Source: Acidimicrobiaceae bacterium (lineage in GTDB: Bacteria > Actinomycetota > Acidimicrobiia > Acidimicrobiales > RAAP-2). Taken from it: a stretch of 64,000 nucleotides of DNA. Shown in pieces: positions 20,901-29,820 of this stretch. The position numbers and the translations under genes were made by a program. The notes under the pieces were generated by a model. The model did not search any database and was not told the origin of the DNA. It saw only the letters and a list, made by a program, of their open reading frames with translations. The stretch spans positions 109,119 to 173,118 of the forward strand of contig PNAH01000028.1 in NCBI GenBank assembly GCA_003170315.1, given 5' to 3'. Within the stretch, counting starts at the first letter, position 1. The number at the start of each line of letters is the position of its first letter.

Positions 20901-20993
20901 TGAGAGGTCGCTCACCACGTAGACGTGATGACCAAAAGGAATTGGCAGCGTTTGACGCTCGGTACAACCCACGGTAACCAGTCTCGCAGACAT
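17979..20993 (-). CDS. MprF/LysX-like phosphatidylglycerol lysyltransferase-domain membrane protein with N-terminal degenerate metallophosphoesterase-like domain
   Basis: C-terminus FSLAGGKMKGLRQAVTRLVRRGYTVEF...ISMLRRGEAERGFSMMLGRLFNPKDKGLL...LNFAAFRSVLD...ESLWTFNAKYDPTWLPRYLIY (DUF2156-like); several TM helices; N-terminus VYVVSDLSLSP...VVVVAGNLFHP...FIVLPGSDDEEL. Confidence 0.8.
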   Translation of the reverse strand: MSARLVTVGCTERQTLPIPFGHHVYVVSDLSLSPTTDPTSRPVQELVSLLGDIDDAAVVVVAGNLFHPEPTSDLVKFMDATLAALATLRDQIVAFTTDERHRFIVLPGSDDEELQHNQSARERLETLGVTMASDLILQVATATGVRDLAVAAGHCTIDTQRADVNDRSDADRLEDPHALPRFVASRVLYRRLGGWVWFPVITLMVFDILTSLNAIIYHFTRHHVHVRTPHTGSFWGNLVLNLLILAVVEAIVVGCAGLIVRRRFDRDARRSAPTELSEPLSLTLVDDVDALEFARRNAERGGAGAVVGGAPRPALAFLDRGVCATPGPSRTVIVERRGRFGLPPVFTSVDRLGVVEIEAASAVQVRLYAGETRHGRKRLLEEIVANTYVQPAPSNATTTVGSWPTGNPFPVTVERLKEQRRLRTVRRWASGLLFLDGLVNVIVTATPPLRSRLHEVQTFFPLGVAQSAAAFTAVAGIAMIMMARGIRRGQRRAWFVACAVLAVTVFAHVLRGGTVVASLIALTILTLLIVERRYFQATTDRSSARAAMPRLGLIALVSVVAATVGIEVSSGRHHLPAFGVVFMACIERFVGQNNIALPDTAGDFVDPSLFAVGVSLFVSSLYLLTRPVVDRRLSMTGRGTERRLAELRAREIVRRHGRGTLDYFALRDDKQFFFFRDSLVAYAVYGGVALVSPDPIGPEAERSEAFSAFRAYAEGRGWTIGVIGASEEWLPLYGTAGLHHLYMGDEAIVDCPTFSLAGGKMKGLRQAVTRLVRRGYTVEFLDPANIDPSRVTDILELISMLRRGEAERGFSMMLGRLFNPKDKGLLLTIVHGPDGKPAAVCQFVPSPAINGYSLDLMRRDPGDHPNGLIDFALCSTIEHLRDTGARGLSLNFAAFRSVLDGERGEGTFTRVERWALKRLSGIFPLESLWTFNAKYDPTWLPRYLIYPAAESFVPVAAAVLRAESLTELPVLGRFLVSDPSNRPGTVVPAEVLAAAKKVDDRVLH

Positions 20994-21027
20994 CGTTGCT
21001 GGCGACGCCGTTAGCGTGACGTGAGAT

Positions 21028-21516
21028 ATGAGTTCGGACTACGCGCGCGAGAACTGGCACTGGCGAGAAGGCTCGTCCGGAGCCGGCCCGGCCGTCATCT
21101 TCGATATCGATGGGGTTCTGGCTGATGCGGCCGGTCGCCAGCACTACCTCGATTGGGGCGACTGGAAGCGGTTCTTCGACGCGTGCGGCGATGATCCGAT
21201 CATCGAAGAGATCGAACGGCTGCTCGAACTATTGGATTCGTCGTTGAAAGTCGTGCTCCTGACCGGACGTCCGCGGCGGGTCCAACCGCACACGGTCGGT
21301 TGGCTCGAGCGCTACGGACTGCGCTGGGACCTCCTCATCATGCGTGAATACGGGGACTATTCGGGCGTCGACGAGTTCAAACGCGGCGCGCTGCGCGACC
21401 TCGTCAAGGAAGGGTTCGACATTCGCCTGGCGCTCGACGACGACCCGAAGAACCACGCGATGTACGTCAGCGAGGGCGTGCCCTGCATCTATATCCACTC
21501 CGGCTACTACTTATAA
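21028..21516 (+). CDS. HAD-like / polynucleotide kinase 3'-phosphatase-like domain protein
   Basis: VIFDIDGVLADAAGRQHYLDWGDWKRFFDACGDD...VVLLTGRPRRVQPHTVGWL...LALDDDPKNHAMYVSEGVPCIYIHSGYY. Confidence 0.75.
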   Translation: MSSDYARENWHWREGSSGAGPAVIFDIDGVLADAAGRQHYLDWGDWKRFFDACGDDPIIEEIERLLELLDSSLKVVLLTGRPRRVQPHTVGWLERYGLRWDLLIMREYGDYSGVDEFKRGALRDLVKEGFDIRLALDDDPKNHAMYVSEGVPCIYIHSGYYL

Positions 21517-21521
21517 GCCGG

Positions 21522-22973
21522 TCAACGGCAACTCAATCGCACCATGTCGAGAGCTTCGCGACCGGCCCGTCGACCGGAGCCCACGCTCGCCGGGATGCCG
21601 ACGCCGTCGTAGGCGTTCCCGCACAGTGCCACACCGAGCGTCGAGGCCGCGCGTCGGGCGTTGGTCACCAGAGTTTCGTGGCCGAGGTAGTACTGCGGTA
21701 GTGCGTCGGGCCAGCGCTGCACGAGCGCGTCGTTCGGCGTTCCAAAAGTGGCGAGAAGGACAGTCAGTTCCGCACTCACTCGTGCGATGAGTTGTTCGTC
21801 ACTCATCTCGCTCCAGCGCAGGTCGTCGATTCGTCCCACGTGCACTCGCAGTAACACGTCGTCGCCGCGGCGCAGGTGCGGCCACTTGCGATCGAGGAAG
21901 GTGACCGCCGTCGTCATCATCGAACCTTCGCCTGACCACGGCGTCGCGAGCGGCACGAGGATGCCGGTACCGCTGGCGGGGAGGGTGAGCGCGCGGCGCG
22001 CGACACTGAAGGTGATCATCGCCGCGCCGGCGCTTCGCACGCGGGCGAGCTGCGCCAACGCCGGGTCGTGCGGGCCGAGCAGTCGCGCGGTGACCTCCGC
22101 CGGCGTCGCCATCACCACGGCGTCGGCCGGGGTGGTGGTGGCGTACGTGTCGATCTCCCAGGGATAGTTCCCCGACGGGGTGCGCCGAAGGGCCGTGACC
22201 GCGACCCCGGTGCGAACGACGACGCCGCGCTCGCGAAGTTGGCGAGCGATTTCGAGGGGGAGCGATCCGACGCCCGCGAGCAGCGAGAAGAACGTAGGAC
22301 CGGTGTTCGTGGACGGCGGCGACGGTCCCGGCGTGAGCGGACCACTGGCGCGCATCGCGCGCATGAGCGAACCACCCTGGCGCGCCGCATCCAATAACGC
22401 GGGGAAGACGGACTTGGCCGAGAGGTCATCGACGCGACCGGCTTGAATGCCGCCCACCATCGGTTCGACGAACTGATAACAGAGCTCGCGTCCGAGCTTG
22501 GTGCGCACGATGTCACCAATGGTCGCGTCGTCACCGACCTTCATGCGCGCCGGCGCGTGTTCGTCGCGCCGCGCGTCGAGGCGCGCCCGCCAGGAGAGTC
22601 CACGGATGGACTTTAACTGTCCTGATGAAGTGGGTATTCCGAGCGCGAGTCCGGTGGGCAGTTCGTCAAGTGCGCCGCGCAACCAGATCGACGCGCCACT
22701 CGCGTCAATCGCCTCGAGTTGGCCGTCGCGTCCGAGCTCGCGTACGAGGTCGACCGCTTCGGGCCGACGGGCGAGGAAGCCGTCGGCGCCGAGATCGATC
22801 GTTCGATCGCCCAACTGTGTCGTGGCGAGTAATCCCCCGACGACGGCCCCGTCTTCAATCAACTCGATGCGCGGCGTGGCGTCGTCCGGTCCCCGGGCGC
22901 CCCCGGAGAGTTCCCACGCGGCACTCAGTCCGCTGATGCCGCCACCGACCACGACGACCGACTCGCGACTCAC
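21522..22973 (-). CDS. hemY: protoporphyrinogen/coproporphyrinogen oxidase (HemY/HemG type)
   Basis: GTG start at 22973 within longer ORF; VVVVGGGISGLSAAWELSGG, GADGFLARRPEAVDLVRELG, C-terminal GNAYDGVGIPASVGSGRRAG. Confidence 0.88.
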   Translation of the reverse strand: MSRESVVVVGGGISGLSAAWELSGGARGPDDATPRIELIEDGAVVGGLLATTQLGDRTIDLGADGFLARRPEAVDLVRELGRDGQLEAIDASGASIWLRGALDELPTGLALGIPTSSGQLKSIRGLSWRARLDARRDEHAPARMKVGDDATIGDIVRTKLGRELCYQFVEPMVGGIQAGRVDDLSAKSVFPALLDAARQGGSLMRAMRASGPLTPGPSPPSTNTGPTFFSLLAGVGSLPLEIARQLRERGVVVRTGVAVTALRRTPSGNYPWEIDTYATTTPADAVVMATPAEVTARLLGPHDPALAQLARVRSAGAAMITFSVARRALTLPASGTGILVPLATPWSGEGSMMTTAVTFLDRKWPHLRRGDDVLLRVHVGRIDDLRWSEMSDEQLIARVSAELTVLLATFGTPNDALVQRWPDALPQYYLGHETLVTNARRAASTLGVALCGNAYDGVGIPASVGSGRRAGREALDMVRLSCR

Positions 22974-23878
22974 GAGACTCGATCCAGTACGACCTTCGCC
23001 AACAAGGTCATGAACGCCGCGTCGTCGTTGAGTGAGGTGGTACGAACCAAGTTGAGTCCCACCTCGCGCGCGACGCCCTGCGCCTCGATGTCGATGTCGA
23101 AGAGCACTTCGAGGTGATCGCTGACGAATCCAATCGGACAGGACACGACGTCGGTCACCCCGAGCGCCCCCTTCTCGCGCAAGACCTGCAAGATGTCGGG
23201 CCCGATCCACGGGTCCGGGGTGCGACCAGCCGACTGCCACGCGATGTCCCATCGATCGACGCCCGCCATCGCGGCCGCTCGCTCGGCGCTCTCGCGCAGC
23301 TGATCGGGATAGGTATCGCCGCTCTCTAGGATCTTTTCGGGCAACGAGTGGGCCGAGAAGATCACCTCGGTCGTGTCACGACGTTCGTCCGGGATGCCCG
23401 TCAAGGCGTCGTTCACCCGGGCCGCGATGATCTCGAGGAAGCCCGGGAACGCCCACCACGCGCCAATGTCGAGGAACTGGACGTTGGCGCCCAATGTCTC
23501 TTTGGCCCGCGACATGTACTGGTCCGTCGACATCGACGACGAGTGCGGTGCGAGGACCAGGCCGACCACCACCTCAAAGCCGTCGTCGCGAAACGATTCG
23601 GCCGTCGTCTCCAAAAGCGGCTGTTCGTACTTCGAACCGAAGCGGACCTCGAAGCCTCCGGGTCGGTAGCGCTCGAGCGCCGCGGCGAGGCCCGCCACCT
23701 GATCGGCGCTGCGTTGAGTCAGCGGCGACGTGCCGCCAATGGCGTTGTAGCGGCGTTGCAGGTCGGCGAGTTGTTCCGGTGTCGGAGCTCGGCCGTGTCG
23801 AATTCTGGTGTAGTAGGCCTCGACGTCCTTCGGTGTCGTCGGTGTCCCGTAGGCCATGACGAGCACGCCGATCGTCAT
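22970..23878 (-). CDS. hemH: ferrochelatase (coproporphyrin or protoporphyrin)
   Basis: GVLVMAYGTPTTPKDVEAYYTRIRHGRAPTPEQLADLQRRYNAIGGTSPLTQRS, VIFSAHSLPEKI, CPIGFVSDHLEVLFDIDIEAQ. Confidence 0.93.
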   Translation of the reverse strand: MTIGVLVMAYGTPTTPKDVEAYYTRIRHGRAPTPEQLADLQRRYNAIGGTSPLTQRSADQVAGLAAALERYRPGGFEVRFGSKYEQPLLETTAESFRDDGFEVVVGLVLAPHSSSMSTDQYMSRAKETLGANVQFLDIGAWWAFPGFLEIIAARVNDALTGIPDERRDTTEVIFSAHSLPEKILESGDTYPDQLRESAERAAAMAGVDRWDIAWQSAGRTPDPWIGPDILQVLREKGALGVTDVVSCPIGFVSDHLEVLFDIDIEAQGVAREVGLNLVRTTSLNDDAAFMTLLAKVVLDRVS

Positions 23879-24912
23879 GAAACGCCCGCCCTTCCCTCTT
23901 CGTGCACGACCCGCACGACCGCCTCGAGCGCCGAGGGATCGGTCGAGGGCAACACGCCGTGGCCGAGGTTGAAGATATGGCCCGGCGCGCCACCGGCTCG
24001 AACGAGCACTTCACGGGCGCCTTGGACCGCGGCGTCAACGCCGCCTAAACAGCGCGCCGGATCGAGGTTGCCCTGGACCGGACGACCGCCGGCGCGGCGG
24101 CGTCCTTCGTCGAGCTCCACGTGCCAGTCGATACCCATCACCGTGCTATTGGCCGAACTCATGAGGTCGAGCAGTTCGCCCGTGCCCACGCCGAAGAGAA
24201 TCGTCGGGACCCCGAGGTCGGCGACGCTCGTCAGGACCCGCTCGGTTGCGGGCAGCGCAAATCGGCGGTACTCGTCGCGCGTGAGCGCCCCGGCCCAGGA
24301 GTCGAAGAGCTGCACGGCGCGGGCGCCGTGGGCCACCTGGGCCCGAAGGAACGAGACCGTGATATCGCAAAGTCGCTCGAGGAGTAGGTCGAAGAGGAGC
24401 GGCTGGGTATGCATCAGCGTCTTGATGAGCGCGAACTCCCGGGTCGGTCCGCCTTCAACGAGATAGCTGGCCACCGTGAACGGAGCGCCGGCGAAGCCGA
24501 TGAGCGGCGTGTCGGTCGCTTCGAGTTCTTTCACCACTCGGTCGACGGTCTCGGTCACGTGCGCGAGGTCGACGTCGGTCAGGTCGCGAAGACGCTCCAA
24601 ATCCGCGGCGCTGGTGAAGGGATCGGCGATCACGGGACCGCGTCCCGGCACCACGTCGACTCCGAAGCCAAGGGCGTGATACGGCACGATGATGTCGCTG
24701 AAGAGGATGGCCGCGTCGACGCCGTAGCGACGAACGGGCTGCATCGTGAGCTCACAGGCGAGGGCCGGATCGGCGAAGGCCTCCAAGATCGATCCGGTGC
24801 CGCGCAGTTCTCGGTACTCGGGTAGCGATCGTCCGGCCTGGCGCATGAACCACACCGGTACGTGCGAAACACTCTCACCGCGACAGGCCCGAAGGAAAAC
24901 TGGCTCGCTCAC
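23875..24912 (-). CDS. hemE: uroporphyrinogen decarboxylase
   Basis: VPVWFMRQAGRSLPEYRELRG, ILFSDIIVPYHALGFGVDVVPGRGPVI, GFAGAPFTVASYLVEGG; start taken at GTG in VSEPVFLRAC. Confidence 0.93.
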   Translation of the reverse strand: MSEPVFLRACRGESVSHVPVWFMRQAGRSLPEYRELRGTGSILEAFADPALACELTMQPVRRYGVDAAILFSDIIVPYHALGFGVDVVPGRGPVIADPFTSAADLERLRDLTDVDLAHVTETVDRVVKELEATDTPLIGFAGAPFTVASYLVEGGPTREFALIKTLMHTQPLLFDLLLERLCDITVSFLRAQVAHGARAVQLFDSWAGALTRDEYRRFALPATERVLTSVADLGVPTILFGVGTGELLDLMSSANSTVMGIDWHVELDEGRRRAGGRPVQGNLDPARCLGGVDAAVQGAREVLVRAGGAPGHIFNLGHGVLPSTDPSALEAVVRVVHEEGRAGVS

Positions 24913-24998
24913 GTCACTCCTTCTTATCCACCTCAATCTACGTGAGAGCGCTCAGTGGTCAGTTTGAACTGAGGATGCTGAGGTGACCTAGACTTGAA

Positions 24999-25018
24999 AT
25001 TTCTCAATTTTGAGAAAT
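24999..25018. promoter_or_regulatory. perfect palindrome atttctcaa-tt-ttgagaaat upstream of helD/helR-like gene
   Basis: 9-bp perfect inverted arms with 2-bp spacer, ending 14 bp before ATG 25033; AT-rich in GC-rich context. Confidence 0.55.
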
Positions 25019-25032
25019 GAAAAGAGGACGCG

Positions 25033-27339
25033 ATGGCCCACGAGCGTGAGATTAAAGAGGAACAGGTCTTCCTCGATCTCGCTCTCACGGCCCTCGATCA
25101 CATGCGTGACGAGGCCCGCTCCCTTCGTGACAGCGCCGCAGTGGCGAATATGCGCGGCGCGGGCGACCTCGTCGAACGTGACGTCGTCATGGGCACGGCG
25201 CTGCATCGCCTCGACCAATTGGCCATCGGCGATCAGCCCCTCTTCTTCGGTCGCATCGACTACGCGCCGGATGAGTGGGGTCGCATCGACGAGTATCACG
25301 TCGGTCGTCTGGCGGTCTCGGACGAAGAACTGAATCCCCTGGTGATCGACTGGCGCGCGCCGGTGGCCGAGGCGTTTTATCGCGCGACCGGCGTCGAGCC
25401 GCTCGGTCTGGCGCGACGACGCCACGTCGCCATTCACGGACATGACGTGACGGGCGTTGAAGACGAATACTTCGCCGACGCGAACGGTGAACTGGCGTTG
25501 CCCGAGGACGACGTTCGCGCGGCGACCGAAGAGGGTCTCGTTGATGGCGGCCTCGCGCTCGGCGGCCCCGGGGCGCTCCTCGCCGCGCTCGGGCGCGCGC
25601 GCACCGGACGCATGGGCGACATCGTCGCCACGATCCAAGGCGAACAGGACCGCATCATTCGTAATCCCTTGGCCGGCGTCTTGTTGGTTCAAGGGGGACC
25701 GGGCACCGGCAAGACGGCCGTGGCGTTGCACCGGGCGGCGTACCTTCTCTTCACCCACCGAGCGACGCTCGAGCGACAGGGCGTGCTCGTCGTCGGACCG
25801 AACCCGCTCTTTTTGAACTACATCGAGAACGTCCTGCCGTCGCTGGGCGAGTCCGGCGTGACGCTCTCGACGATCTCGGGTCTCGTGACCAACGTCGAGA
25901 TCCGCGGACGCGACGCAGAACCGGTGGACGAGTTGAAGGGCGACCTTCGCATGGCTCGATTGCTCGCGCGCGCCCTGCGAACCCGACAGCGACCGCTCAA
26001 AGACGACATCGAGATTCCCATCGGTCGCGCCATCGTCGTCTTGAAGGCCCGCTACACCCAAGAGACGGTCGATCGCGCGCGACGTCGTCCGGGCAACCAC
26101 AATCAGCGCCGCTCGGCCGTGGGTCGCGAGCTCGCCAATCGGTTGGCGAACGAGTACTACGAACGATTCGTTCGAGAGGGCGTCGACGAAGTGAACGCCG
26201 TGGGCGAGTTGGCCGATCTCATTCGGGTCACGGCCCAGTTCAAGTGGGCGCTCGAACGCATCTGGCCGCGACTCTCGGGACAGGAACTGCTGCACGACCT
26301 CTTCGGCGCCCCGGCCCTGTTGCGCGCGGCTGGACAAGGATTCGTGAGCGACGAGGAGTTGACACTGTTGTATCGGGCGCGCTCGGCCACGATCGACGAG
26401 GTCAAATGGACGAAGGCGGACGCGGCGTTGATCGACGAGGCTCGGGTCCTGCTCGGTCCGCTCCGTCGCCCGCGACCGGTCGTGAAACCAGGCGACAACG
26501 GCATCCTCGACGGCATCGACCTCGACGCCTACGCCGGCGACGTGCGCGCCGCGGCCTTGCGTGAGGCCCAACGCAACGCCCCGGTGCTGAGCAACGAACT
26601 CGACGAGGCGGAGTTCGTCACCTACGGACACATCGTGATCGACGAAGCCCAGGACCTCTCGCCGATGGAGCTTCGCGTCTTGAAGCGCCGCGACCTCACC
26701 GACTCGATGACGATCGTCGGCGACATGGGCCAGGCGACGACCGCGTCGTCCTCGGCGTCGTGGAACGCCGTCTTGGAGGTGCTCGAACCCCGTCGCGCGC
26801 CGACCCGCGTGGACCTCACGGTCAGTTACCGAACGCCCGAAGAGGTCCTCGATTTCGCGGCGCCGACGTTAAGGGCGGCGGCCCCGGATCTCACGCCGCC
26901 GCGTCCCGTACGCCGAGCCGGACACTCGCCCAGCGTGCACCACGTCAGTCGCGAAGAGTTCGTGGTGACCCTCGCCGACGTCACTCGCCGAGAGGTCGAC
27001 GCCGTCGCGCCCGGTCGAATCGCGGTCATCGTGTCGGGCGAACGCGTCGAGGAGATCGTGTCGATACTGCGCTCGAAGGGACTTGACGCTATTGATCCTC
27101 GTGACCCGGAGTCCAAGGGACTGGGCGCCGACTTGATCGTGCTCTCGGCCGAAGGGGCCAACGGACTGGAATTTGACGGCGTCGTGGTCGTCGAACCGGT
27201 TCAAATCGCCAGCCGTGGCGCTCGGGGCATGACGTCGAGTACGGCCCGGGGACTGCGTACCTTGTACGTCGCGATGACGCGCCCGACGCGACGGCTCGCC
27301 ATCGTGGCGGTCGAGCCGCTGCCCGAGACATTGCGTTGA
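25033..27339 (+). CDS. UvrD-family HelD/HelR-like RNA polymerase-recycling ATPase
   Basis: REIKEEQVFLDLALTALDHM N-terminus; DWRAPVAEAFYRATG; VQGGPGTGKTAVALHRAAYLL Walker A; VIDEAQDLSPMELRVLKRR; TLYVAMTRPTRRLAIV. Confidence 0.88.
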   Translation: MAHEREIKEEQVFLDLALTALDHMRDEARSLRDSAAVANMRGAGDLVERDVVMGTALHRLDQLAIGDQPLFFGRIDYAPDEWGRIDEYHVGRLAVSDEELNPLVIDWRAPVAEAFYRATGVEPLGLARRRHVAIHGHDVTGVEDEYFADANGELALPEDDVRAATEEGLVDGGLALGGPGALLAALGRARTGRMGDIVATIQGEQDRIIRNPLAGVLLVQGGPGTGKTAVALHRAAYLLFTHRATLERQGVLVVGPNPLFLNYIENVLPSLGESGVTLSTISGLVTNVEIRGRDAEPVDELKGDLRMARLLARALRTRQRPLKDDIEIPIGRAIVVLKARYTQETVDRARRRPGNHNQRRSAVGRELANRLANEYYERFVREGVDEVNAVGELADLIRVTAQFKWALERIWPRLSGQELLHDLFGAPALLRAAGQGFVSDEELTLLYRARSATIDEVKWTKADAALIDEARVLLGPLRRPRPVVKPGDNGILDGIDLDAYAGDVRAAALREAQRNAPVLSNELDEAEFVTYGHIVIDEAQDLSPMELRVLKRRDLTDSMTIVGDMGQATTASSSASWNAVLEVLEPRRAPTRVDLTVSYRTPEEVLDFAAPTLRAAAPDLTPPRPVRRAGHSPSVHHVSREEFVVTLADVTRREVDAVAPGRIAVIVSGERVEEIVSILRSKGLDAIDPRDPESKGLGADLIVLSAEGANGLEFDGVVVVEPVQIASRGARGMTSSTARGLRTLYVAMTRPTRRLAIVAVEPLPETLR

Positions 27340-27394
27340 GCCAATTCGGTCGACCTGACGCATCGGGGTCGCAATTTCCGCTAGAAATGTAGCC

Positions 27395-27991
27395 GTGAGT
27401 CAGGCGGTTTCCCCCAATAGCCTGGCGAAGCAAGAGAAGATCGTCCACGATCGTCCGCCGATGCTGGCCATTGGAGTGATGATCTGGCTCGGTAGCGAGC
27501 TGATGTTCTTCTCGGGACTCTTCGCCGCATTATTTACCATTCGCGCCCACCTGGCATCCTGGCCTCCCGTCGGCACGCACCTCGACGTCCTGCAGTCCGG
27601 CGTCTTCACCGTCGTCCTCATCGCCTCGTCCTTCACGATGCAGTGGGCGGTGTGGCTCATCGAACATCGCCGCCGCGCGGAGGCCCGGCGTTGGATCATC
27701 GCGACGATGATCATGGGCACCTTGTTCGTTTCCAACCAGGCCTACGAGTGGATACACCTCACGACGCGTTGGTACACCAACTCCTACGGCTCGGTCTTTT
27801 TCATCACCACCGGTCTCCACGGTCTGCACGTGATCCTGGGCCTGGTGGCCATGGCGTTCCTGCTCTTTCGCATGCGCGGCACCGAGGGCGACCCCGGTGA
27901 GTTGTCCACGTTCCAGGGCGTGAGTTACTACTGGCACTTCGTCGACGTGGTGTGGATCGGGCTGTACTCGGCCCTGTTCTTGTTGAAGTAG
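27395..27991 (+). CDS. ctaE: cytochrome c oxidase subunit III
   Basis: GVMIWLGSELMFFSGLFAALFTIRA, FFITTGLHGLHVILGLVAM, YYWHFVDVVWIGLYSALFLLK. Confidence 0.92.
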   Translation: MSQAVSPNSLAKQEKIVHDRPPMLAIGVMIWLGSELMFFSGLFAALFTIRAHLASWPPVGTHLDVLQSGVFTVVLIASSFTMQWAVWLIEHRRRAEARRWIIATMIMGTLFVSNQAYEWIHLTTRWYTNSYGSVFFITTGLHGLHVILGLVAMAFLLFRMRGTEGDPGELSTFQGVSYYWHFVDVVWIGLYSALFLLK

Positions 27992-27998
27992 GCATGGC

Positions 27999-28895
27999 GT
28001 GACGTCACCCCTCATCAAACGCTGCCTGGCAGTCTCAATCATCAGTCTCGTGGGCCTCGGTCCGGTCGTGCTCTTCGTCGGCGGCGCTCAGGCGTCGTAC
28101 AAGGTGACGCCCTATCAAACGTCGCGCAAGAACGCCGGCACGCCGAATTCGACGATGGTGAAGAAGAACAGCGACGGCGTCATCATCGCCTACGGCAACT
28201 CCTCGATCACCTACCGTGCCCCCTCGGCGGCGCTGGTCACGCTGGGCGACGCGCTCTTCCAGCAGAACTGCGCCTCGTGCCACGGCACGCAGGCCAACGG
28301 CGTCCCGGCCAATGGCACCGCCGGCGCCTTCCCCGACCTCGTGGGACTCGGACCGGCCACGATCAACTTCTGGGTCGACTCGGGACGCATGCCGGCCGCG
28401 AATCCTCGATCGATCGAGGCCAGCCGTCGCGTCCCGCGTCTCACGCCCCACCAGGCCCTCGCGGTGTCGGCGTGGGTGAACTCACTCTCGCCGAGCTATC
28501 CCGACATTCCCTATCCCCATTTGAAGAACGCGAACGTGGCCGACGGCGCTGCGCTCTTCGCACTCAACTGTGCGTCGTGTCACACCATTGAGGGCGACGG
28601 CGACGCGCTCGCGATGAGCACGTTCTCACCGTCGCTGCGCAAGATCCCTTCGATCGAAGTCGCCGAGGCAATTCGCACCGGTCCGGCCAACATGCCCCGC
28701 TTCACCGGCAACCTCAGTGACGCGCAGGTGAACGACATCGTGAAGTACGTGACCACCGAGATACAGCACCCCAACAACCCCGGCGGCTTCGGGCTCGGCG
28801 GCCTCGGACCGGTCGCCGAGGGTTTCGTCGGTTTGGCCTTCGGCGTCGGCGTCCTGGCCCTCGCCGGATTCTGGGTGGGGGAGCGCGATGACTGA
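27999..28895 (+). CDS. qcrC: diheme cytochrome c subunit of cytochrome bc complex
   Basis: Two CXXCH motifs (CASCHG, CASCHT), N-terminal and C-terminal TM segments; ctaE-qcrCAB context. Confidence 0.92.
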   Translation: MTSPLIKRCLAVSIISLVGLGPVVLFVGGAQASYKVTPYQTSRKNAGTPNSTMVKKNSDGVIIAYGNSSITYRAPSAALVTLGDALFQQNCASCHGTQANGVPANGTAGAFPDLVGLGPATINFWVDSGRMPAANPRSIEASRRVPRLTPHQALAVSAWVNSLSPSYPDIPYPHLKNANVADGAALFALNCASCHTIEGDGDALAMSTFSPSLRKIPSIEVAEAIRTGPANMPRFTGNLSDAQVNDIVKYVTTEIQHPNNPGGFGLGGLGPVAEGFVGLAFGVGVLALAGFWVGERDD

Positions 28896-29820
28896 CGAAC
28901 ACCGCACACCGGTCTCGTTGTCCGGACTCTCGTCGAACGATCCCCGCCTGCAACCGGCCGCGCGCAATCCCGAGTTGGTCGAACGGGTCATCAGCGTTTG
29001 TTTCATCGTCGGCACGCTCTGCCTCGCGGGCTTCGGGGCCTGTTACTGGATCGACGCGCAGCCCTGGAAGCTGGGCGCCACACTCGGCGGTGGACTCATG
29101 TTCCTCGGCATCGGCATCGTCGCCTGGGGCAAGTACCTCATGCCGCGCGGGCCGTTCGTCGAAGAGCGACACACCCTCGCGAACTCCGACGCCGATCGCC
29201 AGGCCTTCGCCGCGGCGATCGTCGAACGAGGCGGCAGTGTCGTTCAGCGACGCAAGCTCCTCGGGGGTCTCCTCGGCGGCGGGATGGGGATCTTCGGCGT
29301 CGTGGTCATGTTCCCGTTACTGCGCAGTCTCGGGCCTTTGCCCAAGAGGACGCTCCAGCACACCGACTGGCGTTCCGGCTCCTACGTGGTCGACCAGTCC
29401 GGACGACGGGTGGAGGTGGGCGACCTCGCCGTGGGATCGATCGAGACGGTCTTTCCCGAAGGCACCGAGAACTCCGATCGCGGCCAAGCCGTGGATCAGA
29501 CGGTGTTGATTCGCGTCTCCAACGAAGCCTTCACGACCATGAAGGGTCGCGAGACCTGGGCGCCGCACGGCTACGTGGCGTACTCCAAGGTCTGCACGCA
29601 CCTGGGCTGTCCGGTGGGGCTCTACGAACAGGAACTGCAGCTGCTGGTGTGCCCGTGCCACCAATCGATGTTCAACGTCACCAACGGAGCGGTGCCGCAG
29701 TTCGGACCGGCGCCACGACCGCTGCCCCAGTTGCCGCTCTACGTCGACTCCTCAGGGTTCCTGCGCAGTCAGAGTGACTACCACCAAGCGGTCGGTCCGG
29801 GATTCTGGGAGCGCTCGTGA
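28888..29820 (+). CDS. qcrA: Rieske iron-sulfur subunit of cytochrome bc complex
   Basis: CTHLGCPVGLYEQELQLLVCPCHQSMF Rieske motifs. Confidence 0.93.
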   Translation: MTDEHRTPVSLSGLSSNDPRLQPAARNPELVERVISVCFIVGTLCLAGFGACYWIDAQPWKLGATLGGGLMFLGIGIVAWGKYLMPRGPFVEERHTLANSDADRQAFAAAIVERGGSVVQRRKLLGGLLGGGMGIFGVVVMFPLLRSLGPLPKRTLQHTDWRSGSYVVDQSGRRVEVGDLAVGSIETVFPEGTENSDRGQAVDQTVLIRVSNEAFTTMKGRETWAPHGYVAYSKVCTHLGCPVGLYEQELQLLVCPCHQSMFNVTNGAVPQFGPAPRPLPQLPLYVDSSGFLRSQSDYHQAVGPGFWERS

